Below, piece after piece: positions 41,875-50,133 of a stretch of DNA of 64,000 bases. The stretch's first letter is position 1, and each line of letters starts with the position of its first letter. The translations under genes were made by a program, and so were the position numbers. The DNA is from Shimia_B sp038525525. Its GTDB lineage: Bacteria > Pseudomonadota > Alphaproteobacteria > Rhodobacterales > Rhodobacteraceae. The notes beneath the pieces are model-generated. The model ran no database searches and was not told the DNA's origin. It was given only the letters and a program-made list of their open reading frames with translations. The stretch covers positions 248,001-312,000 of the forward strand of contig JBCBHO010000005.1 of the NCBI GenBank assembly GCA_038525525.1, read 5' to 3'.

Positions 41875-42957
41875 CTACCGGACCTTGAGCGTGGCAAGGC
41901 CGATCATCGCGAGGATAAGCGAGATGATCCAGAAACGGATCACGATCTGCGGCTCGGCCCAGCCCTTCTTCTCGTAGTGGTGGTGGATCGGCGCCATGAG
42001 GAAGATCCGGCGGCCGGTACTCTTGAAATACGCCACCTGGATGATGACCGAGAGCGCCTCGACGACGAAAACGCCGCCGACGATGGCCAGCACGATCTCG
42101 TGCTTGGTGGCCACGGCGATGGCGCCGAGCGCTCCGCCGAGGGCAAGCGAGCCGGTATCGCCCATGAACACGGCGGCCGGCGGGGCATTGTACCAGAGGA
42201 AGCCGAGCCCACCGCCGATGAGCCCCGCGGTAAAGATCAAGATCTCCCCGGTGCCGGGCACGTAGTGCACGTCGAGATACTGCGTGAAGTCCACGCGACC
42301 CACGGCGTAGGCGATGATGCCCAAGGTGCCTGCCGCGATCATCACGGGCATGATGGCGAGGCCGTCGAGGCCATCAGTCAGATTTACCGCGTTGGCGGAG
42401 CCCACGATGACGATGAGCGCGAAGGGGATGAAGAGGAACCCGAGATTGATCAGCGTGTCCTTGAAGACCGGGAAGGCAAGCTGGCCCTGCAGCTCGGCAG
42501 GGTGAAGGTAAAAGGCAAAGACCGCTGCCAGCGTGGCAATGATGAACCCGATCCCGAGGCGCAGACGCCCCGGCACCCCCTTCACGTTTTGCTTGGACAC
42601 CTTCGCGTAGTCATCGGCGAAGCCGACGGCTCCGAAGGCCACCGTGACGAAGAGCACGAGCCACACGAAGCCGTTGTCGAGACGCGCCCAAAGGAGCGAG
42701 GAGACGATGAGCGCTCCGAGGATGAGCGCGCCGCCCATCGTGGGCGTGCCCGCCTTTGAGAAATGCGTCGCCGGTCCGTCTTCGCGGATCGGTTGCCCTT
42801 TTCCCTGGCTCTTGCGCAGCAGGTTGATGAGCGGGCGCCCGAAGAGGAACGCGAAAATGAGCGCCGTCAGGAAAGCGCCGCCCGCTCGGAACGTGATGTA
42901 GCGGAAGAGATTGTAGAAATCCCCGCCGTCTGAAAGTGCCGTCAGCCAATAGAGCAT
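41875..42957 (-). CDS. mraY: phospho-N-acetylmuramoyl-pentapeptide transferase MraY
   Basis: A 360-residue polytopic enzyme that makes lipid I from UDP-MurNAc-pentapeptide and undecaprenyl phosphate. The motifs FADDYAKV (near residue 117), NAVNLTDGLDGLA (near 190) and the metal-site loop APIHHHYEKKGW (near 325) are present. About ten transmembrane helices. It starts 22 bases below the murF stop. The following 192-base gap to murD shows no gene. Confidence 0.97.
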   Translation of the reverse strand: MLYWLTALSDGGDFYNLFRYITFRAGGAFLTALIFAFLFGRPLINLLRKSQGKGQPIREDGPATHFSKAGTPTMGGALILGALIVSSLLWARLDNGFVWLVLFVTVAFGAVGFADDYAKVSKQNVKGVPGRLRLGIGFIIATLAAVFAFYLHPAELQGQLAFPVFKDTLINLGFLFIPFALIVIVGSANAVNLTDGLDGLAIMPVMIAAGTLGIIAYAVGRVDFTQYLDVHYVPGTGEILIFTAGLIGGGLGFLWYNAPPAAVFMGDTGSLALGGALGAIAVATKHEIVLAIVGGVFVVEALSVIIQVAYFKSTGRRIFLMAPIHHHYEKKGWAEPQIVIRFWIISLILAMIGLATLKVR

Positions 42958-42979
42958 GTGCCCTGCCCCCGCTTATTAT

Positions 42980-44392
42980 TCATTGCTCGCGCCGATGCCC
43001 TAGCTTGCGCAGCGCGTCAACGACAAGGCTCACACGGCTGCCCTTCGATCCTTTCACGAGGACAACATCGCCGGCATCGATGAGTTTATGGGCAACGGCG
43101 GCCGCCTCTTCGGCTGTCTCGAACCAGCGCCCCCGCTGCGCGGGCGCCAAGCTGTCGTGAAGATGCTGCATGCGCGGCCCCACGCAATGGACGAGCGCGA
43201 GGCCCAGATGGATGTTGCTCGCAAGCGCCGCGTGCGCCTCGGCCTCCGTGGGTCCGAGCTCGAGCATGTCGCCGAGGATCGCGAGGCGCCGTCCCCGCAT
43301 GACGCGACCGATATCATCGGTGGGCTTGGACGCGGCGAGGACCTCGAACGCCGCAGCCATGGACGCTGGATTGGCGTTGAACGCGTCATCGATGAGCTCG
43401 AAAGACATGGCTGGATCGGCGGGGTCGAGATCCCTGATCTCGCGGGTGCCACGCCCAGATGGCGGGGACCAGAGCCCGAGATCGAGCGCCGCACGACCGG
43501 CATCCGCGCCGAGGGCTTTCGCCACTGCCACGACCCCGAGCCCGTTCATCCCGAAATGGCGCCCGGGGGCATTGATCTTCAGGAGGGCCCGATCCCCCTC
43601 GATGACGGTTTCAACCACCGTGCAGTCAGCGCGCAGGGTCAAAGACTTCAGCGGTTGCTCGCCCTCGGCGCCGAAGCGGACGATCTCGGCCCCGGCTTGG
43701 CGCGCGCGCGCCACCAGGATGTCCGCGTGGTCGGTATCCGAATTCAGAACGGCCGTACCGCCCTCCACGAGGCCAGCAACGATGGACGCCTTCTCCTCGG
43801 CGATGCCGGCGAGGCTTTCGAAGGCTTCGAGATGGGCCGCAGCTATGGCCGTGATCATCACGACATGGGGCTCTGCCTGTTCGGAAAGCGGCGCAATCTC
43901 GCCCGGATGGTTCATCCCGATCTCGATGACGGCGTAATCGGCATCCGCAGGCAGTCGCGCCAGCGTCAGCGGCACGCCCCAGTGATTGTTGTAGGAGGCC
44001 TCGGCGGCGTGGGTTTTCCCCTGGGCCGAAAGCACGTCCCGCAGCATTTCCTTGGTCGACGTCTTGCCGACGGAGCCGGTGATGGCGACAACGCGCGCGG
44101 TGCTGCGCGCCCGTCCCGCCCGACCAAGCGCTTCGAGGCCCGCCTGCACGTCGTCCACGAGAAGGCAGCGCACGGGGTCAACCCCGTCCGGGATGCGGGA
44201 GACGAGCGCGGCGCTCGCGCCTTTCTCGAGGGCCTCGCCCACAAAATCATGCCCGTCGCGGGCGGCTTTCAACGCGATGAAGAGATCCCCGGGGGCGAGG
44301 GTTCGCGTATCGATGCTGACGCCCGTCGCCTCCCAGTCGCCTGTCGAACCGCCCGTGGCCGCAGCGGCATCCGCGGATGTCCAGAGGCTCAC
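42980..44392 (-). CDS. murF: UDP-MurNAc-tripeptide--D-Ala-D-Ala ligase
   Basis: A 470-residue Mur ligase that adds the D-Ala-D-Ala dipeptide made by Ddl. The ATP loop is VVAITGSVGKTSTKEM (near residue 105), and DDAFNANPASM is the later block. The start is a GTG at 44392 that overlaps the murE stop (GTGA), showing translational coupling. Complete. Confidence 0.95.
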   Translation of the reverse strand: MSLWTSADAAAATGGSTGDWEATGVSIDTRTLAPGDLFIALKAARDGHDFVGEALEKGASAALVSRIPDGVDPVRCLLVDDVQAGLEALGRAGRARSTARVVAITGSVGKTSTKEMLRDVLSAQGKTHAAEASYNNHWGVPLTLARLPADADYAVIEIGMNHPGEIAPLSEQAEPHVVMITAIAAAHLEAFESLAGIAEEKASIVAGLVEGGTAVLNSDTDHADILVARARQAGAEIVRFGAEGEQPLKSLTLRADCTVVETVIEGDRALLKINAPGRHFGMNGLGVVAVAKALGADAGRAALDLGLWSPPSGRGTREIRDLDPADPAMSFELIDDAFNANPASMAAAFEVLAASKPTDDIGRVMRGRRLAILGDMLELGPTEAEAHAALASNIHLGLALVHCVGPRMQHLHDSLAPAQRGRWFETAEEAAAVAHKLIDAGDVVLVKGSKGSRVSLVVDALRKLGHRREQ

Positions 44393-45867
44393 GCGAGGCC
44401 ACCTTCGAGGGCGGCAACAGCGATGGATGCCTGCTCGACATCATCGAAGGGCAGGACGGCATCTCCGACGATCTGGCCCGTTTCGTGCCCTTTCCCCGCG
44501 ATGAGCAGCGTGTCACCGGGACCCAGCGCATCGACGGCGCGCAAGATCGCCTCGGCGCGATCGCCCACTTCGGTGGCGTCGGGGCAGCCTTCCATGACGG
44601 CTCTCCGGATGAGCGCGGGGTCCTCGCTCCGCGGATTGTCGTCCGTGACGAAGACCACGTCCGCATGCTCGGCCGCCGCGCGCCCCATGAGGGGCCGCTT
44701 GGTGGCATCGCGGTCGCCGCCCGCCCCGATGATGACGAGCAAGCGACCGAGCACATGGGGGCGCATTGCGCGGAGCGCCGTCGACACCGCATCGGGGGTA
44801 TGGGCGTAATCCACGAAGACAGCCGCACCATTGGCCCGCGTGGCCGCGTGCTCCATCCTGCCCCGCACGGTCTTGAGGTGGGACATGGCCGAGAAGACCT
44901 CGCGGGGGCTCGACCCGGTGGCGATGCAGAGACCGGCAGCCATGAGCACGTTATCCGCCTGAAAGCCGCCGATCAGCTCCAGCCGCGCGGTGAAGGATGC
45001 CGCGCCGTAGACAACGCGGATGTCCTGCCCGGTCCCGTCAAAGCGCTGCGCGGTGAGCCTGATGTCGGCCTCCGTGTAACGCCCGATGCGCAGCACGTTC
45101 TGCCCTCGCGCCTTGGCGATCCGGGCCATGTCCGCCCCCTTTGGGTCGTCCATGTTGATGACGGCGGTGCCGTCGTCGGGGAGCACGGCTCGGAAAAGGC
45201 GTGCCTTGGCGTCGAAATAGGCCTCGAACGTTCCGTGATAGTCGAGGTGATCCTGGGAGAAGTTGGTGAAGCCCGCGGCCTTCAGGAGAACGCCGTCGAG
45301 ACGCCGCTGCTCGAGCCCGTGGGAGGACGCCTCCATCGCGCCATGTGTCACGCCGGCCTGCGCCGCCGCGGCAAGGGCGGCGTGCAAGGTGATGGGCTCG
45401 GGCGTCGTATGCTTCAGCGGGGTTTCAAAGGCCCCTTCGACGCCGGTCGTGCCGAGATTGATGGCGTCTTCTCCCATCACCGACCAAAGCTGTCGCGTGA
45501 AGCTCGCCACGCTGGTTTTGCCATTCGTGCCGGTGACGGCGACCATGGTGTCCGGCTGGCTCCCGGACCAGAGCGCCGCTGCCGCAGCGAGCGCCCCGCG
45601 CGGGTCCTCTGTCACCACGAGCGCGGCGGGATGGGCTCTCAAGGCCGGGGCGGCGATCTGCGCGCCCTCCGCGTCCGTCAGGACCGCCACCGCGCCCATA
45701 CGCAGCGCGAATTCCACGAATTCGCCGCCATGCACGCGGCTCCCCGGCAGTGCGGCGAAGAGAAAGCCGGGTTCCACGGCACGGCTATCGACAGCCAAGC
45801 CCGATACCGCGGGGTTTTCTCCGCCCTGCCCCGTGAGACCCAGGTCACTCAGTTGCTTTGATGCCAT
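44389..45867 (-). CDS. murE: UDP-MurNAc-L-Ala-D-Glu--meso-diaminopimelate ligase
   Basis: A 492-residue Mur ligase that adds the third amino acid. The ATP loop is VAVTGTNGKTSVASF (near residue 110). The substrate-selecting motif DNPRSEDP (near residue 410) is the form that binds meso-diaminopimelate, so the wall is of the common Gram-negative type. The ATG at 45867 lies 20 bases below the ftsI stop. It overlaps murF by four bases. Confidence 0.96.
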   Translation of the reverse strand: MASKQLSDLGLTGQGGENPAVSGLAVDSRAVEPGFLFAALPGSRVHGGEFVEFALRMGAVAVLTDAEGAQIAAPALRAHPAALVVTEDPRGALAAAAALWSGSQPDTMVAVTGTNGKTSVASFTRQLWSVMGEDAINLGTTGVEGAFETPLKHTTPEPITLHAALAAAAQAGVTHGAMEASSHGLEQRRLDGVLLKAAGFTNFSQDHLDYHGTFEAYFDAKARLFRAVLPDDGTAVINMDDPKGADMARIAKARGQNVLRIGRYTEADIRLTAQRFDGTGQDIRVVYGAASFTARLELIGGFQADNVLMAAGLCIATGSSPREVFSAMSHLKTVRGRMEHAATRANGAAVFVDYAHTPDAVSTALRAMRPHVLGRLLVIIGAGGDRDATKRPLMGRAAAEHADVVFVTDDNPRSEDPALIRRAVMEGCPDATEVGDRAEAILRAVDALGPGDTLLIAGKGHETGQIVGDAVLPFDDVEQASIAVAALEGGLA

Positions 45868-45887
45868 GGCGGGGCTCGGCCCCTTTC

Positions 45888-47678
45888 TCAGTCACTCGAT
45901 GACAGCGTTATACTTGCCAGAGGTGCGGGTTCAATCTCCGGCCGGAGGCCGAGGAGCGGTGCCACGCGGCGGATAAGCTCCGCGGCCACCGGGACCGCCG
46001 TCCAACCGGCGGAGCGACGCGGCTCGGTGCCGGACGTCTCGACCGGCTCGTCCAGTGTCACCACGAGGACATATTGCGGATCATGGGCCGGAAAGACGCT
46101 TGCGAAGGTCGTGATTGTCCGGTCGTCATAGTAGCCGCCGCGCGGGCGTGGCTTGTCGGCCGTCCCGGTCTTTCCGCCCACGGCGTAGCCCTGAACGTCG
46201 CCAAAGCTTGCCGTTCCCTCGGTCACGACGCGCCGGAGCATCATGCGCGCCGCGGCAGAAACCTCGGGCGACACCACCTGCGCGCCGAGCTGCGCGCGAC
46301 CCTGCTTGAGAAGCGTTGGCGTCACCTTTCGACCGCCATTCAAGAGCGTCGCATAGCCGGCGGCCAGGTGCATGGGCGAGGTGGAGATGCCGTGGCCGTA
46401 GCTGATCGTCATCGTCGACAGCTCGGACCAATTCGTGGGGTAGAGCGGCGCGGCACCCGCGGCCTCCACCATCTCGAGGGGCGTGGGCTCGAGGAAGCCC
46501 AGCTCGCCAAGGAAGGCCTTCTGTCGCTCTGCGCCGATCTCCTGGGCGAGGCGTGCGGTCCCGATATTGGATGATTTCTCGATCACCCGGCTCAAGGTCA
46601 GCGTCGGCCCGTAGTTCTTGTTCTGGAACTCGCCGATGCGAAAGCGGCCCCAGCGAAGCGGACCCTTCGTGTTGATCTCCGTCTCCGGCCCCGCGAGCCC
46701 GAGCTCCATGGCCTGCGCCGCCGTGAAGATCTTGAACGCCGATCCCAGCTCGTAGACGCCCTGCAGCGCACGGTTGAAGAGCGGGCTGTCGGCCTGATCC
46801 CCCTGCGTGAGGGGACGCGGGCGATCGTTGGGATCGAAATCCGGCAGGGAGACGAGGGAGATGACCTCGCCGGTATGCACATCCATGAGCACGCTCGCCG
46901 CGCCCTTCGCGCTGAAGAGCGACATGCCCCCCGCGAGCACCCGTTCCGCGGCGGCCTGCACACTGAGATCGAGTGCGAGCTCGAGCGGCGCGCCATTGTT
47001 GGCCGGGTCGCGCAGAAAGCCATCGAAGTGCTTCTCGACACCCGCCACGCCGATCACTTCGGCGCTGCTTACGCCCTCCTTACCGAAAGAGGCGCCGCCG
47101 AGCACGTGGGCCGCCACGGCCCCGTTCGGATAAAGGCGCATCTCACGGGGGCCAAACAGCAGCCCCGGATCGCCGATATCATGCACGGCCTGCTTCTGTT
47201 CGGGGCTGATCCGGCGCTTCAACCAGAGGAACTTGCGATCCCCCGTCAGGTCCTTGAGCAGGCGCTCCGCATCGAGATCAGGGAAGATCTCCACGAGGGC
47301 CGCCGCCGAACCGACCGGATCAATGAGGTCTTGCGGGTGGGCATAGAGAGAGTGCGTATCGAAATTCGTCGCCAGAACGCGGCCCTGCCGATCGAGGATG
47401 TCGGCCCGCTGGGCGACAATCTGCGTGATGGAAGCTGTGGTGCGCGGCTCCACGGGCTCGGAGACGGCAAGGAGCGTCATGCGCGCCCCGATGAGCGCAA
47501 AGCCCGCAACGAAGAACAGGCCGAGCACGAGCAGGCGCCCCTCGGCCTGCACGCGCTGCTTGTCGCGCATCACTTCGTGTCGCTTGCGGATGTTCTCCCG
47601 CTCGATCCAATCCGGATCCTCTCCGGCGGCGCGGGCGCCGAGGATACGGGCAAGCGGGCGGAGCGGTGTGCGGATCAC
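45888..47678 (-). CDS. ftsI: septal transpeptidase FtsI (PBP3)
   Basis: A 596-residue class B penicillin-binding protein that crosslinks septal peptidoglycan. After a cytoplasmic N-terminus and one transmembrane helix (about 49-70), the pedestal domain starts with QRADILDRQGRVLA. The three active-site motifs are present: SAFK (serine near residue 305), SSN (near 355) and KTGT (near 500). The start is a GTG at 47678 overlapping the ftsL stop (GTGA). Partner of FtsW. Confidence 0.96.
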   Translation of the reverse strand: MIRTPLRPLARILGARAAGEDPDWIERENIRKRHEVMRDKQRVQAEGRLLVLGLFFVAGFALIGARMTLLAVSEPVEPRTTASITQIVAQRADILDRQGRVLATNFDTHSLYAHPQDLIDPVGSAAALVEIFPDLDAERLLKDLTGDRKFLWLKRRISPEQKQAVHDIGDPGLLFGPREMRLYPNGAVAAHVLGGASFGKEGVSSAEVIGVAGVEKHFDGFLRDPANNGAPLELALDLSVQAAAERVLAGGMSLFSAKGAASVLMDVHTGEVISLVSLPDFDPNDRPRPLTQGDQADSPLFNRALQGVYELGSAFKIFTAAQAMELGLAGPETEINTKGPLRWGRFRIGEFQNKNYGPTLTLSRVIEKSSNIGTARLAQEIGAERQKAFLGELGFLEPTPLEMVEAAGAAPLYPTNWSELSTMTISYGHGISTSPMHLAAGYATLLNGGRKVTPTLLKQGRAQLGAQVVSPEVSAAARMMLRRVVTEGTASFGDVQGYAVGGKTGTADKPRPRGGYYDDRTITTFASVFPAHDPQYVLVVTLDEPVETSGTEPRRSAGWTAVPVAAELIRRVAPLLGLRPEIEPAPLASITLSSSD

Positions 47679-48010
47679 GGGCGGACCTCCATGACCTCGA
47701 TGGCGTCGGATATCGGAAGCGGCTCGACGGGATAGGCGATCTGATCGATGTCGCCAAACTGGTCGGGGGCGAGCGGCAAGAGCTCGAGATTGAGAAAGTT
47801 CATCTCGGCCAGATCGCGCAGGCGATCAGGGCGGTTCAGGTAGGCCCATTCCGCCTTGAGAACGGCCACGCGTGCGCGGGCTGCCGCGATATCGCGATGG
47901 AGGCTTTCCACCTGCCCGATGGCTTCCTGCGTGCGGTAGTTCTCGGAATAGGCCCAGAATGCGAGCCCCATGACGACCATCGCCGCGAGCGAATAGAGAA
48001 ATGCTCTCAT
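47675..48010 (-). CDS. ftsL: cell division protein FtsL
   Basis: A 111-residue bitopic protein. One transmembrane segment lies at about 4-21, followed by a leucine-zipper-like coiled coil (IGQVESLHRDIAAARARVAVLKAEW), and a tail starting LNRPDRLRDLAEM. It acts with FtsB and FtsQ to activate FtsWI. It overlaps rsmH upstream (ATGA) and ftsI downstream (GTGA). The family is divergent in sequence, so the call rests on topology and position. Confidence 0.9.
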   Translation of the reverse strand: MRAFLYSLAAMVVMGLAFWAYSENYRTQEAIGQVESLHRDIAAARARVAVLKAEWAYLNRPDRLRDLAEMNFLNLELLPLAPDQFGDIDQIAYPVEPLPISDAIEVMEVRP

Positions 48011-48984
48011 CGGCGCGCCTCCGGCAGCTGCGGGAGACCGAGCGCCTTCGGCTCCGGCGCGGGCGCGGTCTCTGTCGTTCGGCGCGCGATGCGGAGCTTT
48101 GCGGAGCGGGCGCGCGGATTGGCGGCGACCTCTTCGCCCGACGGCTCCACGGCCTTGCGCGTGACGATCTCGAAGGGCGCGGCGGGGCGCGTCACCTCCG
48201 GCGCATAACGGCTCCCCGCGGGGGCCTTGCCGCCGCGCAACTGGAGAAAGCGCTTCACGATGCGATCCTCGACGCTGTGGAAGGTGACGACGGCGAGAAG
48301 CCCGCCCGGCTTCAGGGCCTGCTCGGCAGCCATGAGGCCGGCAAAAAGCTCGTCATATTCGGCATTTACGGCGATGCGGAGCGCCTGAAAGCTCCGCGTG
48401 GCCGGGTGCGACTGGCCGGGCTTCGGGCGCGGCAGCGCGCCCTCGACGATCTCCGCCAGTCTCAGCGTGCTGACAATAGGCGCTGTATCTCGCGCCTTCA
48501 CGATGGCGCGCGCGATACGGCGGGAGGCGCGCTCCTCTCCAAAGTGGAAAAGGATGTCCGCGAGCGACGCCTCGCTCGCCTCTGCAACAATGTCTGCCGC
48601 CGAGCGCCCGGACTGGCTCATGCGCATGTCGAGCGGGCCGTCCTTCATGAAAGAAAAGCCGCGGTCCGCCTGATCGATCTGCATGGACGAAACTCCGAGA
48701 TCGAGGACGACGCCATCGACCATGTCCGCATGCTCGGCGAGGTCCGAAAACGTCGCCTCGACAAGCTGCAGGCGGCCCCCGTACTGGCGCGCCCAGGGCG
48801 CTGCCATCTCGAAGACCGCGGGATCGCGATCAATGGCAATGACCTTGCCCGCCCCGGCCTCGAGGAGGCCGCGCGAATACCCACCTGCCCCGAAGGTTCC
48901 ATCGACCCAGACGCCCTCGATGGGCGCGCAGTGCCTGAGGATCGGATCGAGAAGGACGGGAATGTGAGGTGCGGCAGCAGACAT
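48007..48984 (-). CDS. rsmH: 16S rRNA (cytosine(1402)-N(4))-methyltransferase
   Basis: A 325-residue SAM-dependent enzyme (MraW) that methylates C1402 of 16S rRNA in the decoding centre. It opens with HIPVLLDPILRH, then VDGTFGAGGYSRGLL, and the C-terminal PGGLLAVVTFHSVEDRIVK. The ATG at 48984 has GGGAGACTAAAGGG upstream and lies five bases below the mraZ stop. Complete, standard second gene of the dcw cluster. Confidence 0.96.
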   Translation of the reverse strand: MSAAAPHIPVLLDPILRHCAPIEGVWVDGTFGAGGYSRGLLEAGAGKVIAIDRDPAVFEMAAPWARQYGGRLQLVEATFSDLAEHADMVDGVVLDLGVSSMQIDQADRGFSFMKDGPLDMRMSQSGRSAADIVAEASEASLADILFHFGEERASRRIARAIVKARDTAPIVSTLRLAEIVEGALPRPKPGQSHPATRSFQALRIAVNAEYDELFAGLMAAEQALKPGGLLAVVTFHSVEDRIVKRFLQLRGGKAPAGSRYAPEVTRPAAPFEIVTRKAVEPSGEEVAANPRARSAKLRIARRTTETAPAPEPKALGLPQLPEARR

Positions 48985-48989
48985 TCCCT

Positions 48990-49490
48990 TTAGTCTCCCG
49001 GCGCGTCCAGGAACGACATCACATCGAAGTCGTCCGGCATATCGTCGAGGAAGGCCTCCGTCTTCGACAACTCCTCGGCCTCGTAGGTCTCGGGCCGCCA
49101 TATCTGGAACGTGTCGCCGGCAGCGATGAAGAAGGCCTCGCCCGTGAGGCCGATCTTCTGGCGTAGCTTTGCGGGAAGCACGATGCGCCCGGTCTCGTCC
49201 ACGCTCGTCGGCAGGGACTGGCCGTGAAAGAGCTGCTGGAGGACCTTTCGCTCCTTGGAGCCGCGCGGGAGGGCGTCGATCTTCTCGTCCACCTCAGCGA
49301 TGGCTTCCATCGTGTAGCATTCGAGGAACTTGCGGCGGTGATCGCCGTAGACGATCACGAGCTCTGGATTGGCGCCGGGCGTGTAGTCGGGATCGGCAGC
49401 TTCGAGCACACGGCGAAAATGGGCCGGGATCGAGACCCTGCCCTTCGTATCCACCTTGTGGTGGCTTTCACCTCTGAACCTGCGCGCCAC
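48990..49490 (-). CDS. mraZ: transcriptional regulator MraZ
   Basis: A 166-residue protein with two AbrB-like (MraZ/SpoVT) domains, the first opening MARRFRGESHHKVDTKGRVSIPAH (spread over residues 1-24) and the second with SVDETGRIVLPAKLR. In E. coli MraZ represses its own dcw operon by binding direct TGGGN repeats with 5-base spacers. The start is a GTG at 49490 with GAGGGG upstream. A GGGA box array at 49763-49826 and a hairpin at 49555-49588 lie upstream. Confidence 0.95.
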   Translation of the reverse strand: MARRFRGESHHKVDTKGRVSIPAHFRRVLEAADPDYTPGANPELVIVYGDHRRKFLECYTMEAIAEVDEKIDALPRGSKERKVLQQLFHGQSLPTSVDETGRIVLPAKLRQKIGLTGEAFFIAAGDTFQIWRPETYEAEELSKTEAFLDDMPDDFDVMSFLDAPGD

Positions 49491-49544
49491 GCTGGCCCCT
49501 CTTCACCTGTCTCGGCCCGTAATTGAGCCACACCCCAACCCCAG

Positions 49545-49755
49545 AAACGAAAGAGGCGGATCAGACTGCTGCCACTGTCTGATCCGCCGTCCTCGTCCCG
49601 CTTTGCGGGAAGTCCAGCTGCGCGCGCCACCTGGGGGGATGTCTGCTCGCTCGCGCGCCGGATCTCAGTTTCGAATGCGAGTGCCTGTATGAAACCTGCG
49701 ATGTCTTTCCGCTGGTGGGGTTCTTTGCGCCCCGGTTGTTAGTTGCTCGCCTTCG
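49545..49755 (-). ncRNA. candidate UpsM-like leader sRNA of the dcw cluster
   Basis: In Rhodobacter sphaeroides the mraZ mRNA has a very long 5' leader whose terminated product is the sRNA UpsM (about 206 nt). Here too there is a strong hairpin with a T-rich tail 65 bases before mraZ, at the end of a long gene-free stretch. I place the 3' end at about 49545 from the T-run. The 5' end is set only by analogy with the UpsM length; no promoter could be defined. No primary sequence comparison with UpsM was possible. Confidence 0.5.
49555..49588 (-). terminator. strong hairpin with T-rich tail in the mraZ leader
   Basis: A perfect 12-bp stem (GGCGGATCAGAC/GTCTGATCCGCC) with a 10-base loop, followed on the minus strand by TCTTTCGTTTC. 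It lies 65 bases before the mraZ GTG, so transcription of the whole dcw cluster must read through it. This fits a partial terminator or attenuator. Confidence 0.8.
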
Positions 49756-49762
49756 ATGACCA

Positions 49763-49826
49763 AGGGATGCCACGGGATTTGATGGTACGCAAGGGAAATT
49801 ATGGGAAAAAGACACAAGCTGTGGGA
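49763..49826 (+). promoter_or_regulatory. array of GGGA boxes with 10-base period, candidate MraZ operator
   Basis: On the plus strand boxes start at 49763 (AGGGA), 49773 (CGGGA), 49783 (TGGTA, degenerate), 49792 (AGGGA), 49802 (TGGGA) and 49822 (TGGGA). The spacing is ten bases except one step of nine and one missing box at 49812. This is the TGGGN-N5 layout known for E. coli MraZ, here about 270-340 bases above mraZ. GGGATTTGATG occurs twice (49774 and 49823). The repeats point against the direction of mraZ transcription. Confidence 0.55.
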
Positions 49827-49839
49827 TTTGATGTGGCTG

Positions 49840-50133
49840 AAAAACTACATGTAGTAGCGTCAGGCCGCATGAACCGGACACATATTGTGATCTTATGAGG
49901 ACCAACCACTACAAATAGTGCCGACTATTCGCGCACGAACACGCCCATAAATTCCCGCCGGTCAGCAGATTTCTTCGCAACCATCGCTCATCCGCAGCTC
50001 AATCGGGCTGAGGTCGCTCAGAATAGTGGTGTTTGTCCAACTTCAGGGCGGAGACCTGAAGCCTCGGGAATGCTGAGAGAGGCCTTCACATGCCCCTTGA
50101 TGTGATCAGCCCATGATTTCCCATGGCGCCCTG
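49840..50133. other. gene-free stretch between the dcw leader and mrp
   Basis: No convincing coding region. Small symmetric sites are visible: CTACATGTAG (49847-49856) and CACTA-CAAA-TAGTG near 49907-49920. The dcw promoter probably lies between here and 49755, but I could not assign -35/-10 elements. The part at 49980-50130 has open frames on both strands with no family resemblance; it might be decayed coding sequence. Confidence 0.4.

Noticed and set aside
43088..45861. Two long plus-strand frames opposite murF and murE
   Set aside because: Both are shadows of conserved Mur ligase genes; no family features.
49561..49905. Open frame of 114 codons in the mraZ leader
   Set aside because: It passes through the box array and the terminator-like hairpin, has no ribosome-binding site, and the product resembles nothing known.
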